Source of the DNA: Pseudarthrobacter defluvii
Lineage (GTDB): Bacteria; Actinomycetota; Actinomycetes; Actinomycetales; Micrococcaceae
Assembly (NCBI RefSeq): GCF_030816725.1
Contig: NZ_JAUSYG010000001.1
Location: forward strand, 3,658,001-3,722,000
Direction: 5' to 3'
DNA length: 64,000 nucleotides
Below are positions 7,397-15,202 of this stretch, one piece after another. The notes under the pieces were generated by a model, which was given only the letters and a program-made list of their open reading frames with translations, ran no database searches and was not told the DNA's origin. Each line of letters starts with the position of its first letter. Positions within the stretch are counted from its first letter, which is position 1. A program made the position numbers and the translations under genes.

Positions 7397-8223
7397 TGAA
7401 ACTCCTCACCCTCCGCCTCGACAACGGCGGCACCGCAGCGGTCCGCCAGGACGGCGACACCCTCACCGAGATCCCGGGCTTCTCCGACGTCGGGGCCCTG
7501 CTGAAGGACCCCAACTGGGAAGCCACGGCAAAGGGGGCCAACGGCGCAACGCACGCCCTGGACGGCGCCGACCTCGCCGCCGTCGTGCCTTCCCCCGGCA
7601 AGATCATCTGCGTGGGCCACAACTACCGCAACCACATCAAGGAAATGGGCCGGGAAGTTCCCGAGCACCCCACCCTGTTCGCCAAGTACGCCGAATCCCT
7701 GATCGGTCCCAACGACGACCTGGCCCTGCCGCAGGAATCGGACACCGTGGACTGGGAAGCCGAACTCGCTGTCGTCATCGGCAAGACCGGCCGCCGCATC
7801 CCCGAAGCCGAAGCCGCTGAGCACATCGCCGGGTACTCCGTGCTGAACGACGTCTCCATGCGCGACTACCAGTTCCGCACCATCCAGTGGCTGCAGGGCA
7901 AGACCTGGGAGAAGTCCACCCCGTTCGGGCCGGCCCTGGTCACCAAGGACGAGTTCACCGCCGGCCCGCTGATGACCTCCGCCGTGGACGGCGAAGTCCA
8001 GCAGTCCACGCCCACCTCGGACCTGGTGTTCACCCCGGAGTTCCTGGTCTCCTACATCTCCACCATCATCACCCTCAACCCGGGCGACGTGATCGCCACC
8101 GGCACCCCCGGCGGCGTGGGCCACGCCCAGGACCCCAAGCGCTACCTGCAGGAAAGCCAGGTCCTGGTGACCACCATCGAGGGCCTGGGCCAGCTAACCA
8201 ACCGCGTGGTCAAGGAAGCCTGA
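7396..8223 (+). CDS. Fumarylpyruvate hydrolase (fumarylacetoacetate hydrolase family)
   Basis: Cleaves fumarylpyruvate to fumarate and pyruvate, the last gentisate-pathway step. The 275 residues contain a FAH domain in the C-terminal two thirds: VGHNYRNHIKEMG, then the metal ligands in DWEAELAVVIGK, YSVLNDVSMRDYQ, and the glycine loop GTPGGVGHAQ. The start ATG overlaps the dioxygenase stop by one base, and the stop overlaps the following ATG (TGATG), so translation is coupled throughout. Maleylpyruvate could also be a substrate, but the isomerase next door argues for fumarylpyruvate. Confidence 0.9.
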   Translation: MKLLTLRLDNGGTAAVRQDGDTLTEIPGFSDVGALLKDPNWEATAKGANGATHALDGADLAAVVPSPGKIICVGHNYRNHIKEMGREVPEHPTLFAKYAESLIGPNDDLALPQESDTVDWEAELAVVIGKTGRRIPEAEAAEHIAGYSVLNDVSMRDYQFRTIQWLQGKTWEKSTPFGPALVTKDEFTAGPLMTSAVDGEVQQSTPTSDLVFTPEFLVSYISTIITLNPGDVIATGTPGGVGHAQDPKRYLQESQVLVTTIEGLGQLTNRVVKEA

Positions 8224-8981
8224 TGGTTGCCCGGCACGACCAGACCACCGATCCAGTCCTGCTCGACGGGCTCCTGCAGGCCCGGCGCGGCACCGCGTTC
8301 TTCGCCCGCAAGCTCAACGAACTCACGGACGCGGAACTGGACGGGGACTCGCTGCTGCCGGGCTGGACCCGCCGCCATGTTGTAGCCCACGTGGGCTACA
8401 ACGCGCGGGCCGTCGCACGGCTGGTCGAATGGGCAGCCACCGGCGTGGAAACCCCCATGTACCCCTCGGTGGAGGTCCGCAACCACGAAATCGACTTCGG
8501 CGCCACGCTCAGTCCCATCGCTCTGCGGAACCTCTTCGACCACTCCGCCGTGCACCTCAACGTGGAATGGCGCGACCTGCCCGCGGATTCCTGGCACCAC
8601 AAGGTCAAGACCGTCCAGGGCCGCGTGGTTCCTGCCGAGGAAACCGTGTGGATGCGGACCCGGGAGGTGTGGGTGCACGCCGTGGACCTGGACAACGGGG
8701 CCACGTTCAAGGACATCCCGGAGGCTGTGCTGGCCCGGCTGCTGACGGACATCACCGGCGCCTGGCACGCCCGCGGCACGGACAAGGACCTGGTGGTCGA
8801 AGTCACCGGGCAGCCCACTGCGCTGGTCTTCGGTGACAGGGCAGCCTCCTCCCCCACCGTGGTGTCCGGCTCCCTGGCCGCCATTGCGCAGTGGGCCACC
8901 GGCCGCGGCACGGATGGCACCACGGCACAGCGCGACGGCGGATCGGTTACCCCCGCGCCCCCGGCACCGGCCTGGATCTAG
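8223..8981 (+). CDS. Maleylpyruvate isomerase, mycothiol-dependent
   Basis: Isomerises maleylpyruvate to fumarylpyruvate using mycothiol as cofactor. The 252-residue product has the DinB-like MDMPI N-terminal domain, with LPGWTRRHVVAHVGYNARA carrying the first zinc His. The pair Glu/His in TREVWVHAVDL matches the remaining ligands known from the Corynebacterium enzyme. A C-terminal MDMPI domain follows, ending in a Pro/Ala-rich tail. The ATG at 8223 overlaps the hydrolase stop. The mycothiol requirement fits an actinobacterial host. Confidence 0.9.
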   Translation: MVARHDQTTDPVLLDGLLQARRGTAFFARKLNELTDAELDGDSLLPGWTRRHVVAHVGYNARAVARLVEWAATGVETPMYPSVEVRNHEIDFGATLSPIALRNLFDHSAVHLNVEWRDLPADSWHHKVKTVQGRVVPAEETVWMRTREVWVHAVDLDNGATFKDIPEAVLARLLTDITGAWHARGTDKDLVVEVTGQPTALVFGDRAASSPTVVSGSLAAIAQWATGRGTDGTTAQRDGGSVTPAPPAPAWI

Positions 8982-9024
8982 GCACCCAGCCCGAGCGGCC
9001 TGAGCGGGCCGGCGTTAAGACAAA

Positions 9025-9055
9025 CGGACGACGGCGGGAGTCCCGCCGTCGTCCG
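9025..9055. terminator. Bidirectional terminator after the gentisate operon
   Basis: A perfect palindrome (arms 9025-9039 and 9041-9055 around one G) lies between the convergent isomerase and SDR genes. Its stem CGGACGACGGCGGGA repeats the core of the terminator at 4327. Confidence 0.8.
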
Positions 9056-9092
9056 CCTGCCTAAAGCCGCCAGGCAGCTTAGCCGGCAACGG

Positions 9093-9872
9093 CTACAGTG
9101 CCGACCACCCGCCGTCGGACGCAAGGATGGCGCCGTTGAGGTTGGTGCCGTCATCGCTCAGCAGGAATGTGATCGACGCGGCGAGCTGGGCGGCCGTGGC
9201 GGGCGCGGGAATGTTGGCCTGCATCAGCGGGCCCAGCCGCTCGGCCGCCAGCTGCGATCCCCAGTTGGCCACGATGTTTGTGATGGTGGCACCCGGGGCA
9301 ACGGCATTGAACCGCAGGCCCTTGGGCCCGTACATCACCGCTGAATTCTTGGTCAGCCCCACCACGGCGTGCTTCGACGCAGTGTAGGCCGCGCCGGCGG
9401 CGGAACCCCGCAGGCCGGCCTCCGAGGAGACGTTGACCACCGAACCGGTTCCGGCCTCAAGCATCAGCGGCAGGACCGCGCGGGTCAGCCGCATCAGGGC
9501 GGTGACGTTGATGCGGAAGACGCGCTCCCAGGTATCGTCGTCCACTTCGTGGATCGGCGCGAAGTTGTCCATGATGCCGGCAACATTCGCCAGAGCATCA
9601 ACCCTGCCGCCGGCGGCCGAAACCACCGCTGCCACCGTTTCCTCCGTGGAGATGTCACCTGCCACCGGAACCAGGTCCAGTCCCGTGTTTTGCTCCACCA
9701 GCTCGTTCAACCGTTCCTTGCTGATGTCGGCGGCAACCACCCGGCCGCCTTCCTTGGCGACCCGCAGTGCCGTTGCCTTCCCGATGCCTGAACCTGCACC
9801 GGTGACGATGACGGTCTTGCCCGCGAAACGGCCCTGCGTGACCACTTCTTGCCATGTAGCTTCATTGCCCAT
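9093..9872 (-). CDS. SDR family NAD(P)-dependent oxidoreductase
   Basis: Classical short-chain dehydrogenase of 259 residues. The cofactor motif is TGAGSGIG near residue 23; other landmarks are NVAGIMD, catalytic Ser in VNVSSEAGL, and YTASK (Tyr and Lys of the active site). It ends with the family GAILASDGGWSAL. The ATG at 9872 is preferred over one 33 bases upstream because GAAGGGG lies 6-7 bases before it. It points towards the gentisate operon from the other side, which does not prove a role there. Substrate unknown. Confidence 0.85.
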   Translation of the reverse strand: MGNEATWQEVVTQGRFAGKTVIVTGAGSGIGKATALRVAKEGGRVVAADISKERLNELVEQNTGLDLVPVAGDISTEETVAAVVSAAGGRVDALANVAGIMDNFAPIHEVDDDTWERVFRINVTALMRLTRAVLPLMLEAGTGSVVNVSSEAGLRGSAAGAAYTASKHAVVGLTKNSAVMYGPKGLRFNAVAPGATITNIVANWGSQLAAERLGPLMQANIPAPATAAQLAASITFLLSDDGTNLNGAILASDGGWSAL

Positions 9873-9919
9873 GAATACCCCTTCAAAGAAAAGCGAAATG
9901 CCCACGACTATGGGTGTAA

Positions 9920-9948
9920 AAGGGCGGCACCCTGGGGATGCCGCCCTT
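9920..9948 (-). terminator. Rho-independent terminator
   Basis: A 10-base stem (9920-9929 with 9939-9948, AAGGGCGGCA) is followed on the minus strand by a run of T. It lies downstream of the 115-residue gene and upstream of the SDR gene, so these two are probably separate units. Confidence 0.65.
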
Positions 9949-9970
9949 CCCTTTTACGCTCGAAACCAGG

Positions 9971-10318
9971 CTAGAGCCGGTCTGTGCGGTCCTCGCCACC
10001 CTTGTGGCCGGCGCCGCGCAGGTTCTCCTGGACCTTGCCGAACAGGTCCTTGATGGTGGACTCCGCGTTGGAAATGACGTCCACGGGCACGAAGACCTCG
10101 TGGGTCGCCGGCAGGTCGTATTCATCCTTCAGGTGCGTGCCGCTTCCCACCCCTGTCAGGGACAGGTAGACCATGGCCTCCGTCCGTGCGATTCCGGCGA
10201 GCTTGCCGAACACCACCGTGAACTCGTTCGGCTGGAAAGTGATTGTCTGCCCAATATGGCTGCGGCCCAGTTCCCCGGCGGGAACGGCCTTCTCCGACTG
10301 GCTTCCGGTGTAGTCCAT
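9971..10318 (-). CDS. Small soluble protein of unknown function
   Basis: A 115-residue protein starting MDYTGSQSEKAVPAGELGRS, without signal peptide or membrane segment. The middle (GQTITFQPNEFTVVFGKLAG) looks beta-rich, the part around NAESTIKDLFGKVQENL helical, and the tail basic and charged. I do not recognise the family. The start is well supported by AAGGAGAAGTTT just before ATG. It is monocistronic, with its own terminator, and divergent from the membrane-protein gene at 10482. Confidence 0.65.
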   Translation of the reverse strand: MDYTGSQSEKAVPAGELGRSHIGQTITFQPNEFTVVFGKLAGIARTEAMVYLSLTGVGSGTHLKDEYDLPATHEVFVPVDVISNAESTIKDLFGKVQENLRGAGHKGGEDRTDRL

Positions 10319-10481
10319 AAACTTCTCCTTCGATCGCCAACACGTACGCACGCAGTCTAACGCCGGCCCGGAGACCGGCTGAAGCACCGGTAGAATTTGG
10401 AGGGCCGGAGCCACGGCTCCGGGCCAGTAAGCAGAACCGGCCGTGCGATCCGCAGTGCCGCTGACAGCAGGAGGTGCAGCC

Positions 10482-11114
10482 ATGCATGGTCCCCTCCGGC
10501 GGGCACCCTTCCACCTCCTGCGCGCCTCGGCCCTGGCCACCGGCACCCTGGCCCTGGCCGCCGGTGCCCACGTGGCCGCCGGCGGCCGGCTGCCCGCTCC
10601 CGGAATCCTCCTGGCCGTGCTGGTGCTGACAGCACTGGCCAGCACTGTTGCCACCCGGCTTCGGCTCTCCTTCCCGGCCCTTGCCGCACTCCTTGGCGGC
10701 GGCCAACTGGCCCTGCACGAACTCCTCACCGCTTTCTCCGCTCCCCTTCCCGCCACGGCGGCCGGGACGGACTCTGGCCACGTGCACGGCGACAACCTGG
10801 CTGCGTTCCATGGGTTCGCTCCCCTTGCCGAACACCTGAGCCCCGCGGATCCAGGACTGGCGCCGCTGATGCTGGCCTCCCACGCGGCGGCGACCCTGGG
10901 CTGCGCGCTCTTGCTCGCCAAAGGCGAAACAGCCCTGTGGACACTGGCCGGCTGGCTCAGGCCTTTCGCCGGGCTTCCCCGCCCGTTGGCCCCCATCCCC
11001 GCCGTACGCCTGGACGGCCAGTTCACGCACTCTCCCTTGCGCCGCTCCCCCTGGCGCAACCTGCGGCAGGACAGCAGACGCGGCCCGCCTTCCGTCGTCG
11101 TGCATTCCCTCTAA
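10482..11114 (+). CDS. Membrane protein of unknown function next to a YcnI-like gene
   Basis: A 210-residue protein with about four membrane segments (ATGTLALAAGAHVAAGG, ILLAVLVLTALASTV, LSFPALAALLGGGQLAL and APLMLASHAAATLGCALLLA). The loop between segments is His-rich (GHVHGDNLAAFHGF, LAEHL), and the C-terminus is basic. AGGAGGTGCAGCC before the ATG fixes this start rather than a GTG 39 bases upstream. The gene lies 85 bases before the YcnI-like copper protein in the same direction. Together with the histidines this suggests, without proof, a role in metal handling. Confidence 0.6.
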   Translation: MHGPLRRAPFHLLRASALATGTLALAAGAHVAAGGRLPAPGILLAVLVLTALASTVATRLRLSFPALAALLGGGQLALHELLTAFSAPLPATAAGTDSGHVHGDNLAAFHGFAPLAEHLSPADPGLAPLMLASHAAATLGCALLLAKGETALWTLAGWLRPFAGLPRPLAPIPAVRLDGQFTHSPLRRSPWRNLRQDSRRGPPSVVVHSL

Positions 11115-11199
11115 CACCCCCGCGCCGGCCCTCCGCCCGGCTTCCGGGACCACAGAACCCTGCACCCTCCGCTGGAGGCGTGCGCCAGAAAGGCAACCC

Positions 11200-11988
11200 A
11201 TGACCACCCCCTTCCTTCGCCGTACCCTGAGAACCTCAGCAGCCGCCGCCGGCACAGCCACACTCCTGCTCGCCCTGGCAGGCGGCGCCTCAGCCCACGT
11301 CGGCGTGACACCGGACAAGACTGACGCCGGCTCCTACGCGCTGCTGACGTTCGGGATCCCCCACGGCTGCGACACGTCCCCCACCACGAAAGTGGCCATC
11401 ACGCTGCCGCAGGAACTGAATGATGCCCAACCCACCGTCAACCCGAACTGGACCGCGGAGAAGGTGACCGAGCAGTTCACCGAACCCCGGAAACTGCCTG
11501 ATGGTTCCAGCATCACCAAGCGGACCAGCCGGATTGTCTACACGGCCAAGACACCGCTGAGCCCCGAACTCCGCGACGCCCTGGTCCTTTCCGTGCACCT
11601 GCCGGACACTGCCGGCACCACCCTGCACTTCCCCACGCTGCAGACGTGCGAGAGCGGCCAGACAGACTGGTCCCAGGTCGCAGCCGACGGCCAGGACCCG
11701 CACGATCTGAAGGCCCCCGCTCCCTCGATCACCATCACGGCGGCCGCCGGCGACGGCGCAACCGGCTCGGACAGCCTCAGCTCCGCAGGCCCGGACGCGC
11801 ACGCCGTCGCGGCAACGGAACAGGCAGCGGCCGTGACGGACAGCGGCGCGGACGCCCGTAGCTGGGCAGGCCTCGCCGCCGGACTGGGCGGGTTGGTCCT
11901 TGGCGGGGCGGCCCTGGTCCGGAGCAGGACCGCCCGTCCTGCGCCGGCCGGGGACCCGGTCCGCCGGCAGGCTCCCGACACCAAGTAG
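11200..11988 (+). CDS. YcnI-like (DUF1775) copper-binding membrane protein
   Basis: Exported protein of 262 residues thought to handle copper at the cell surface. Residues 1-32 are a signal peptide ending ASA. The mature protein begins AHVGVTPDKTDAGSYALLTF, placing a histidine next to the new N-terminus, as in the Cu(II) site of Bacillus YcnI. The DUF1775 domain includes FGIPHGCDTSPTTKVAITLP and WTAEKVTEQF. A linker leads to one C-terminal membrane helix (WAGLAAGLGGLVLGGAALV) and a short basic tail. No CopC/CopD or YcnK homologue lies next to it; the upstream neighbour is the membrane protein at 10482. Confidence 0.85.
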   Translation: MTTPFLRRTLRTSAAAAGTATLLLALAGGASAHVGVTPDKTDAGSYALLTFGIPHGCDTSPTTKVAITLPQELNDAQPTVNPNWTAEKVTEQFTEPRKLPDGSSITKRTSRIVYTAKTPLSPELRDALVLSVHLPDTAGTTLHFPTLQTCESGQTDWSQVAADGQDPHDLKAPAPSITITAAAGDGATGSDSLSSAGPDAHAVAATEQAAAVTDSGADARSWAGLAAGLGGLVLGGAALVRSRTARPAPAGDPVRRQAPDTK

Positions 11989-11996
11989 GGGACCTG

Positions 11997-12031
11997 TTTG
12001 ATGCCCGGATCATCACGATCCGGGCATCAAA
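11997..12031 (+). terminator. Terminator hairpin after the YcnI-like gene
   Basis: A perfect 15-base stem (11997-12011 with 12017-12031, TTTGATGCCCGGATC) and a 5-base loop start 8 bases after the stop codon of the YcnI-like gene. Confidence 0.8.
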
Positions 12032-12089
12032 TTGCCCTCATGCATGCGGCATCGTTGACGCGGGCAACGGCTACCGCGAAGGTGGTGCC

Positions 12090-12749
12090 ATGAGGTCTCA
12101 GAAAATTCCCCAAGGGCTGGTTATGACGACGGCGGCCGCAGCGGCAGCGCTGTTGCTCACCGCGTGCGGTGCAAGCCAGCCGCAGTCCCAAACAACGGCG
12201 TCTCCCTCCGGCAGCGGGCAGGCCAGCGCGTCCGCCAGCCCGTCGGCCACCACGCCGGCTCCGGCGTCTTCGGCACCGGCCACGTCCACGCCGTCATCCC
12301 CGGCTCCCAGCACCACTTCGGCAGGCGCACCGGGCCTGTGCAAGGCAGCCGGCCTTACCGCTGCCACCGATGCATCGGGCGGGGGCGCGGCGGGCAGCGT
12401 CTACATGAAGCTGAACCTGACCAACAAGGGCTCCGAGCCCTGCATCCTCAGGGGCTTTCCCGGCGTCTCCCTGGTGGCGGAAGCCGCCGGCGAACCCATC
12501 GGCGCACCGGCAACCCGCGATGATTCCGCCGGCGTCGTGGACGTCCTGCTGGCCCCGGGCCAGACCGGCACCGCGGTACTGCGCTACACGCAGGCCCGCA
12601 ACTACCAGGGCTGCTCACCGGTGGATGCCGCCGGATACCGGGTCTACCCGCCGGAGGACACCGACTCACTGTTCATCCCGCAGCCCACCACGGCCTGCAG
12701 CAATGCGGAGATCGCCCTGCTCTCCATCGGAGCATTCCAGGCCGCCTGA
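12090..12749 (+). CDS. DUF4232 domain lipoprotein
   Basis: Exported lipoprotein of 219 residues. The signal peptide ends in lipobox LTAC (Cys near residue 26). A Ser/Thr/Pro/Ala-rich tether of about 55 residues follows, then a DUF4232 domain. This shows the expected conserved cysteines and turns: PGLCKAAGL, YMKLNLTNKGSEPCILRGFP, LAPGQTGTAVLRYTQ and a C-terminal TTACSNAEIAL. The function of DUF4232 is unknown; it is common on actinobacterial surfaces. Another possible start is the ATG at 12123, but the longer form carries the better n-region. Confidence 0.8.
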   Translation: MRSQKIPQGLVMTTAAAAAALLLTACGASQPQSQTTASPSGSGQASASASPSATTPAPASSAPATSTPSSPAPSTTSAGAPGLCKAAGLTAATDASGGGAAGSVYMKLNLTNKGSEPCILRGFPGVSLVAEAAGEPIGAPATRDDSAGVVDVLLAPGQTGTAVLRYTQARNYQGCSPVDAAGYRVYPPEDTDSLFIPQPTTACSNAEIALLSIGAFQAA

Positions 12750-12772
12750 CGCGGCAACCACTCCAGGAAATG

Positions 12773-12812
12773 ACTGAAGGCGGCCCGGCAATCATGCCGG
12801 GCCGCCTTCAGT
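12773..12812. terminator. Bidirectional terminator between convergent genes
   Basis: A perfect 18-base stem (12773-12790 with 12795-12812) has a 4-base loop ATCA. It lies between the DUF4232 gene and the convergent DUF4383 gene. Confidence 0.8.
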
Positions 12813-12883
12813 ACTGTTGCGCCGCCGTCGGACGTTTTCCGTCCCGGCGGCGGTGCAACCTTGATTTTAGCGCTGGGTGGTTG

Positions 12884-13357
12884 TTACCGGGTTGCCGTGG
12901 TGGTCCGGCCTGCGCCCGCCCGGCCGCGGGACAAGGCCACGCCCAGACCGATCATGGCGACTCCGAGGACGAAGTGCAGCCAGTTGTCCGCCGTGTTCAC
13001 CGGGACGAAGTTGGCCCCGCTGTCCTGGCCGATGAGCAGCCCGTAGAGCCACAGCACAAGGTAGATGGCGCCGCCGACCACCAGGTAGTTCTTGGAGCCC
13101 GGGACGCTGCGCGCCATGGCGATACCGGCGACGCCGAACAACAGGTGGACGATATTGTGCAGGATCGAAACCTGGAAAATGCCCAGCAGCATAGCGCCGG
13201 ATCCGTGTCCAGCGAAGCCAAGGGATTCGTAGTTGGAAGTGATGCCGGGGATGAACCCCAGGATCCCTACCAGGAGGAAGACCACGCCTACGGCAAGGGT
13301 GGCTTTTTGGATATTGGTCCGGCCTACGGTGCGACCGCCGGAATTCATGGTTGTCAT
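12884..13357 (-). CDS. DUF4383 domain membrane protein
   Basis: Membrane protein of 157 residues with four predicted helices: ATLAVGVVFLLVGILGFIPG, MLLGIFQVSILHNIVHLLFG, YLVVGGAIYLVLWLYGLLIG and WLHFVLGVAMIGLGVAL. The pattern HNIVHLLFGVAGIA in helix 2 and NTADNWLHFVLG before helix 4 are the DUF4383 signatures. The function is unknown. GCAGGAGAAATC precedes the ATG. It is divergent from the FAD/Rieske gene across a 192-base region with a palindromic -10-like sequence. Confidence 0.85.
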   Translation of the reverse strand: MTTMNSGGRTVGRTNIQKATLAVGVVFLLVGILGFIPGITSNYESLGFAGHGSGAMLLGIFQVSILHNIVHLLFGVAGIAMARSVPGSKNYLVVGGAIYLVLWLYGLLIGQDSGANFVPVNTADNWLHFVLGVAMIGLGVALSRGRAGAGRTTTATR

Positions 13358-13447
13358 GATTTCTCCTGCTTGTGTCGTTGATGCATTCTGGCTGCCGGGT
13401 GATGCGTGACCAGTAATTCTCGACCGTAGACTTAAACCCCGACATCG

Positions 13448-13459
13448 TAAGTATACTTA
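13448..13459. promoter_or_regulatory. Palindromic TAAGTATACTTA in a divergent promoter region
   Basis: This perfect 12-base palindrome contains TATACT, close to a -10 hexamer, on both strands. It sits 88 bases from one start and 90 from the other. It could form the shared core of back-to-back promoters, or an operator. The -35 regions are poor on both sides. Confidence 0.4.
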
Positions 13460-13549
13460 GCAAATCCGCCGCGGATAGTAAGGGTCCATAACAGACCCAT
13501 CACAAAGTGGCCTGTGAAGGCCCTGAACCGGAGGCAGGTTTGAACTGGC

Positions 13550-15106
13550 ATGACGTCGATTTGGCTGGACCGCAGGGACCCCTTTACATCTGATCCATTC
13601 GAACCGGACACCAGATACGACACGGTGGTGGCCGGCGCGGGCCTCACCGGCCTGGTCACGGCCCTGCTGCTGGCGAGGTCCGGGCAGAGCGTGCTGGTGC
13701 TGGAGGCCCGCCATCCCGGCGCCGTGACCACCGGCAACACCACGGCCAAAGTAACCCTTTTGCAGGGAACGTTCCTGTCCCAGCTCGCCCGCCAGTACTC
13801 ACAGAAACAGGTGCAGGCCTACGTTGACGGAAACCGGGAAGGACAGGCATGGCTGCTGCGGTACCTCGAGGAACAGAAGGTCCCCTTCCAGCGCCGCGAC
13901 GCCTACACCTACGCCGCCTCCGCGCAGGGCACTGAGAAGTTGCGGGAGGAGATCAGCGCCGCCACCACCGCCGGGCTGGACATGGACTATGTGCGTGACG
14001 CCGGCCTGCCGTTTCCGGTCCACGGCGCCGTGCGCATGCCGAACCAGGCCCAGATCAACCCCATGGACGTCCTCGACGCGCTGGTGGCGGATATCCGCAG
14101 CCGGGGCGGCCGGATCGTCAGCGGCGTACGCCTCCGCGACGTGACCGGGGATTCCCCCTCTGCCGTCCGCACCGACCGGGGCAGCGTCAGGGCTGACAAG
14201 GTGGTCCTGGCCACCGGCATCCCCGTCCTGGACCGCGGCCTCTATTTCGCCAAGCTGAAGCCGAGCCGCTCCTACGCCGCAGCGCTCCAGCTTCAGGAGG
14301 ACCAGGCACCTCCGCCCGGGATGTACATCTCCGTTGAGCAGCCCACCCACTCCCTCCGCGACTACGAGGTTGACGGCAGGAACCTGCTGCTGGTCGGTGG
14401 CCACGGCCACCAAGTGGGCCGCACCGAGTCCGAAAAGGCACACCTCAGCGGCCTGCTCGACTGGGCCGGGCAACACTACCCAGGCGCCGTCGCCACCCAT
14501 ACATGGTCCGCACAGGACTACATGCCCACCAACCTCATGCCGTTCTTTGGGAAACTCCCCCGCGGCAAGGGGCAGATCTACTTCGGCACCGGCTACAACA
14601 AATGGGGAATGACCAATGCCGTGGCCGCCGCGCTGGGCATTTCAGCAGATATCCTCGGCGGGCAGGTTCCCTGGGCAGACACCATCCACCACCGCATCAC
14701 CTCGCCGGCCGGTGCTTTCTCTGCCGTCGCGCTCAATGCCGGCGTGGCTGCGCGGATGGCTTCGGACTGGGGAAAGGTGACCGCCGAGGGCCGGAAGCTC
14801 GACGGCCCGAAACGGGGCACGGAACAGCCCCCTGTTCCCGTGGCCACCGGTCCTTCTGCGGCAGCCACCCCGCCTGAGGGGCAGGGCAAGGTGTACCGTG
14901 ACGGCAACCGGCCGGTGGCGGTGTCCACGGTGGAAGGAACCACCTGCCGGCTGTCGGCAGTATGCACCCACCTGGGCGGCATCCTGCACTGGAACGACAA
15001 CGAAGGGACATGGGACTGCCCGCTGCACGGTTCACGCTTCACCAACGAGGGCAAGCTCCTGGAGGGGCCGGCCACCAAGGACCTGCCGGAGGCCGGACCT
15101 GCCTGA
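13550..15106 (+). CDS. FAD-dependent oxidoreductase with C-terminal Rieske [2Fe-2S] domain
   Basis: A 518-residue fusion. Residues 20-400 form a DAO-type flavoprotein: FAD motif VVAGAGLTGLVTALLLARSG, glutamate of the ADP-binding fold in VLVLEARHPG, and C-terminal FAD contact FGTGYNKWGMTNA. After a linker, residues 435-510 form a Rieske domain with both ligand pairs, CTHLGG and CPLHGSRF. Fusions of this type probably pass electrons from the flavin or a substrate through the cluster; the substrate is unknown. The ATG has GGAGG 15 bases upstream, farther than usual, so the start is a little uncertain. The gene is divergent from DUF4383. Confidence 0.88.
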   Translation: MTSIWLDRRDPFTSDPFEPDTRYDTVVAGAGLTGLVTALLLARSGQSVLVLEARHPGAVTTGNTTAKVTLLQGTFLSQLARQYSQKQVQAYVDGNREGQAWLLRYLEEQKVPFQRRDAYTYAASAQGTEKLREEISAATTAGLDMDYVRDAGLPFPVHGAVRMPNQAQINPMDVLDALVADIRSRGGRIVSGVRLRDVTGDSPSAVRTDRGSVRADKVVLATGIPVLDRGLYFAKLKPSRSYAAALQLQEDQAPPPGMYISVEQPTHSLRDYEVDGRNLLLVGGHGHQVGRTESEKAHLSGLLDWAGQHYPGAVATHTWSAQDYMPTNLMPFFGKLPRGKGQIYFGTGYNKWGMTNAVAAALGISADILGGQVPWADTIHHRITSPAGAFSAVALNAGVAARMASDWGKVTAEGRKLDGPKRGTEQPPVPVATGPSAAATPPEGQGKVYRDGNRPVAVSTVEGTTCRLSAVCTHLGGILHWNDNEGTWDCPLHGSRFTNEGKLLEGPATKDLPEAGPA

Positions 15107-15202
15107 GCGAGGAATTCGGCTGGAGCCCTGGGAATTCGGCTCGGGGCGGAACACTGCGCCGCCCCGGAGTTGGCTGTCGGTGCCTTGGGGCATGATGGAG
15201 GC

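Noticed and set aside
9971..11059. A 362-codon minus-strand frame extending the 115-residue gene upstream
   Set aside because: The extension is antisense to the membrane-protein gene at 10482, and a strong AAGGAG site marks the start at 10318.
15111..15143. Repeated GGAATTCGGCT before lhr
   Set aside because: Only two copies of 11 bases about 20 bases apart; too little to call a regulatory site.
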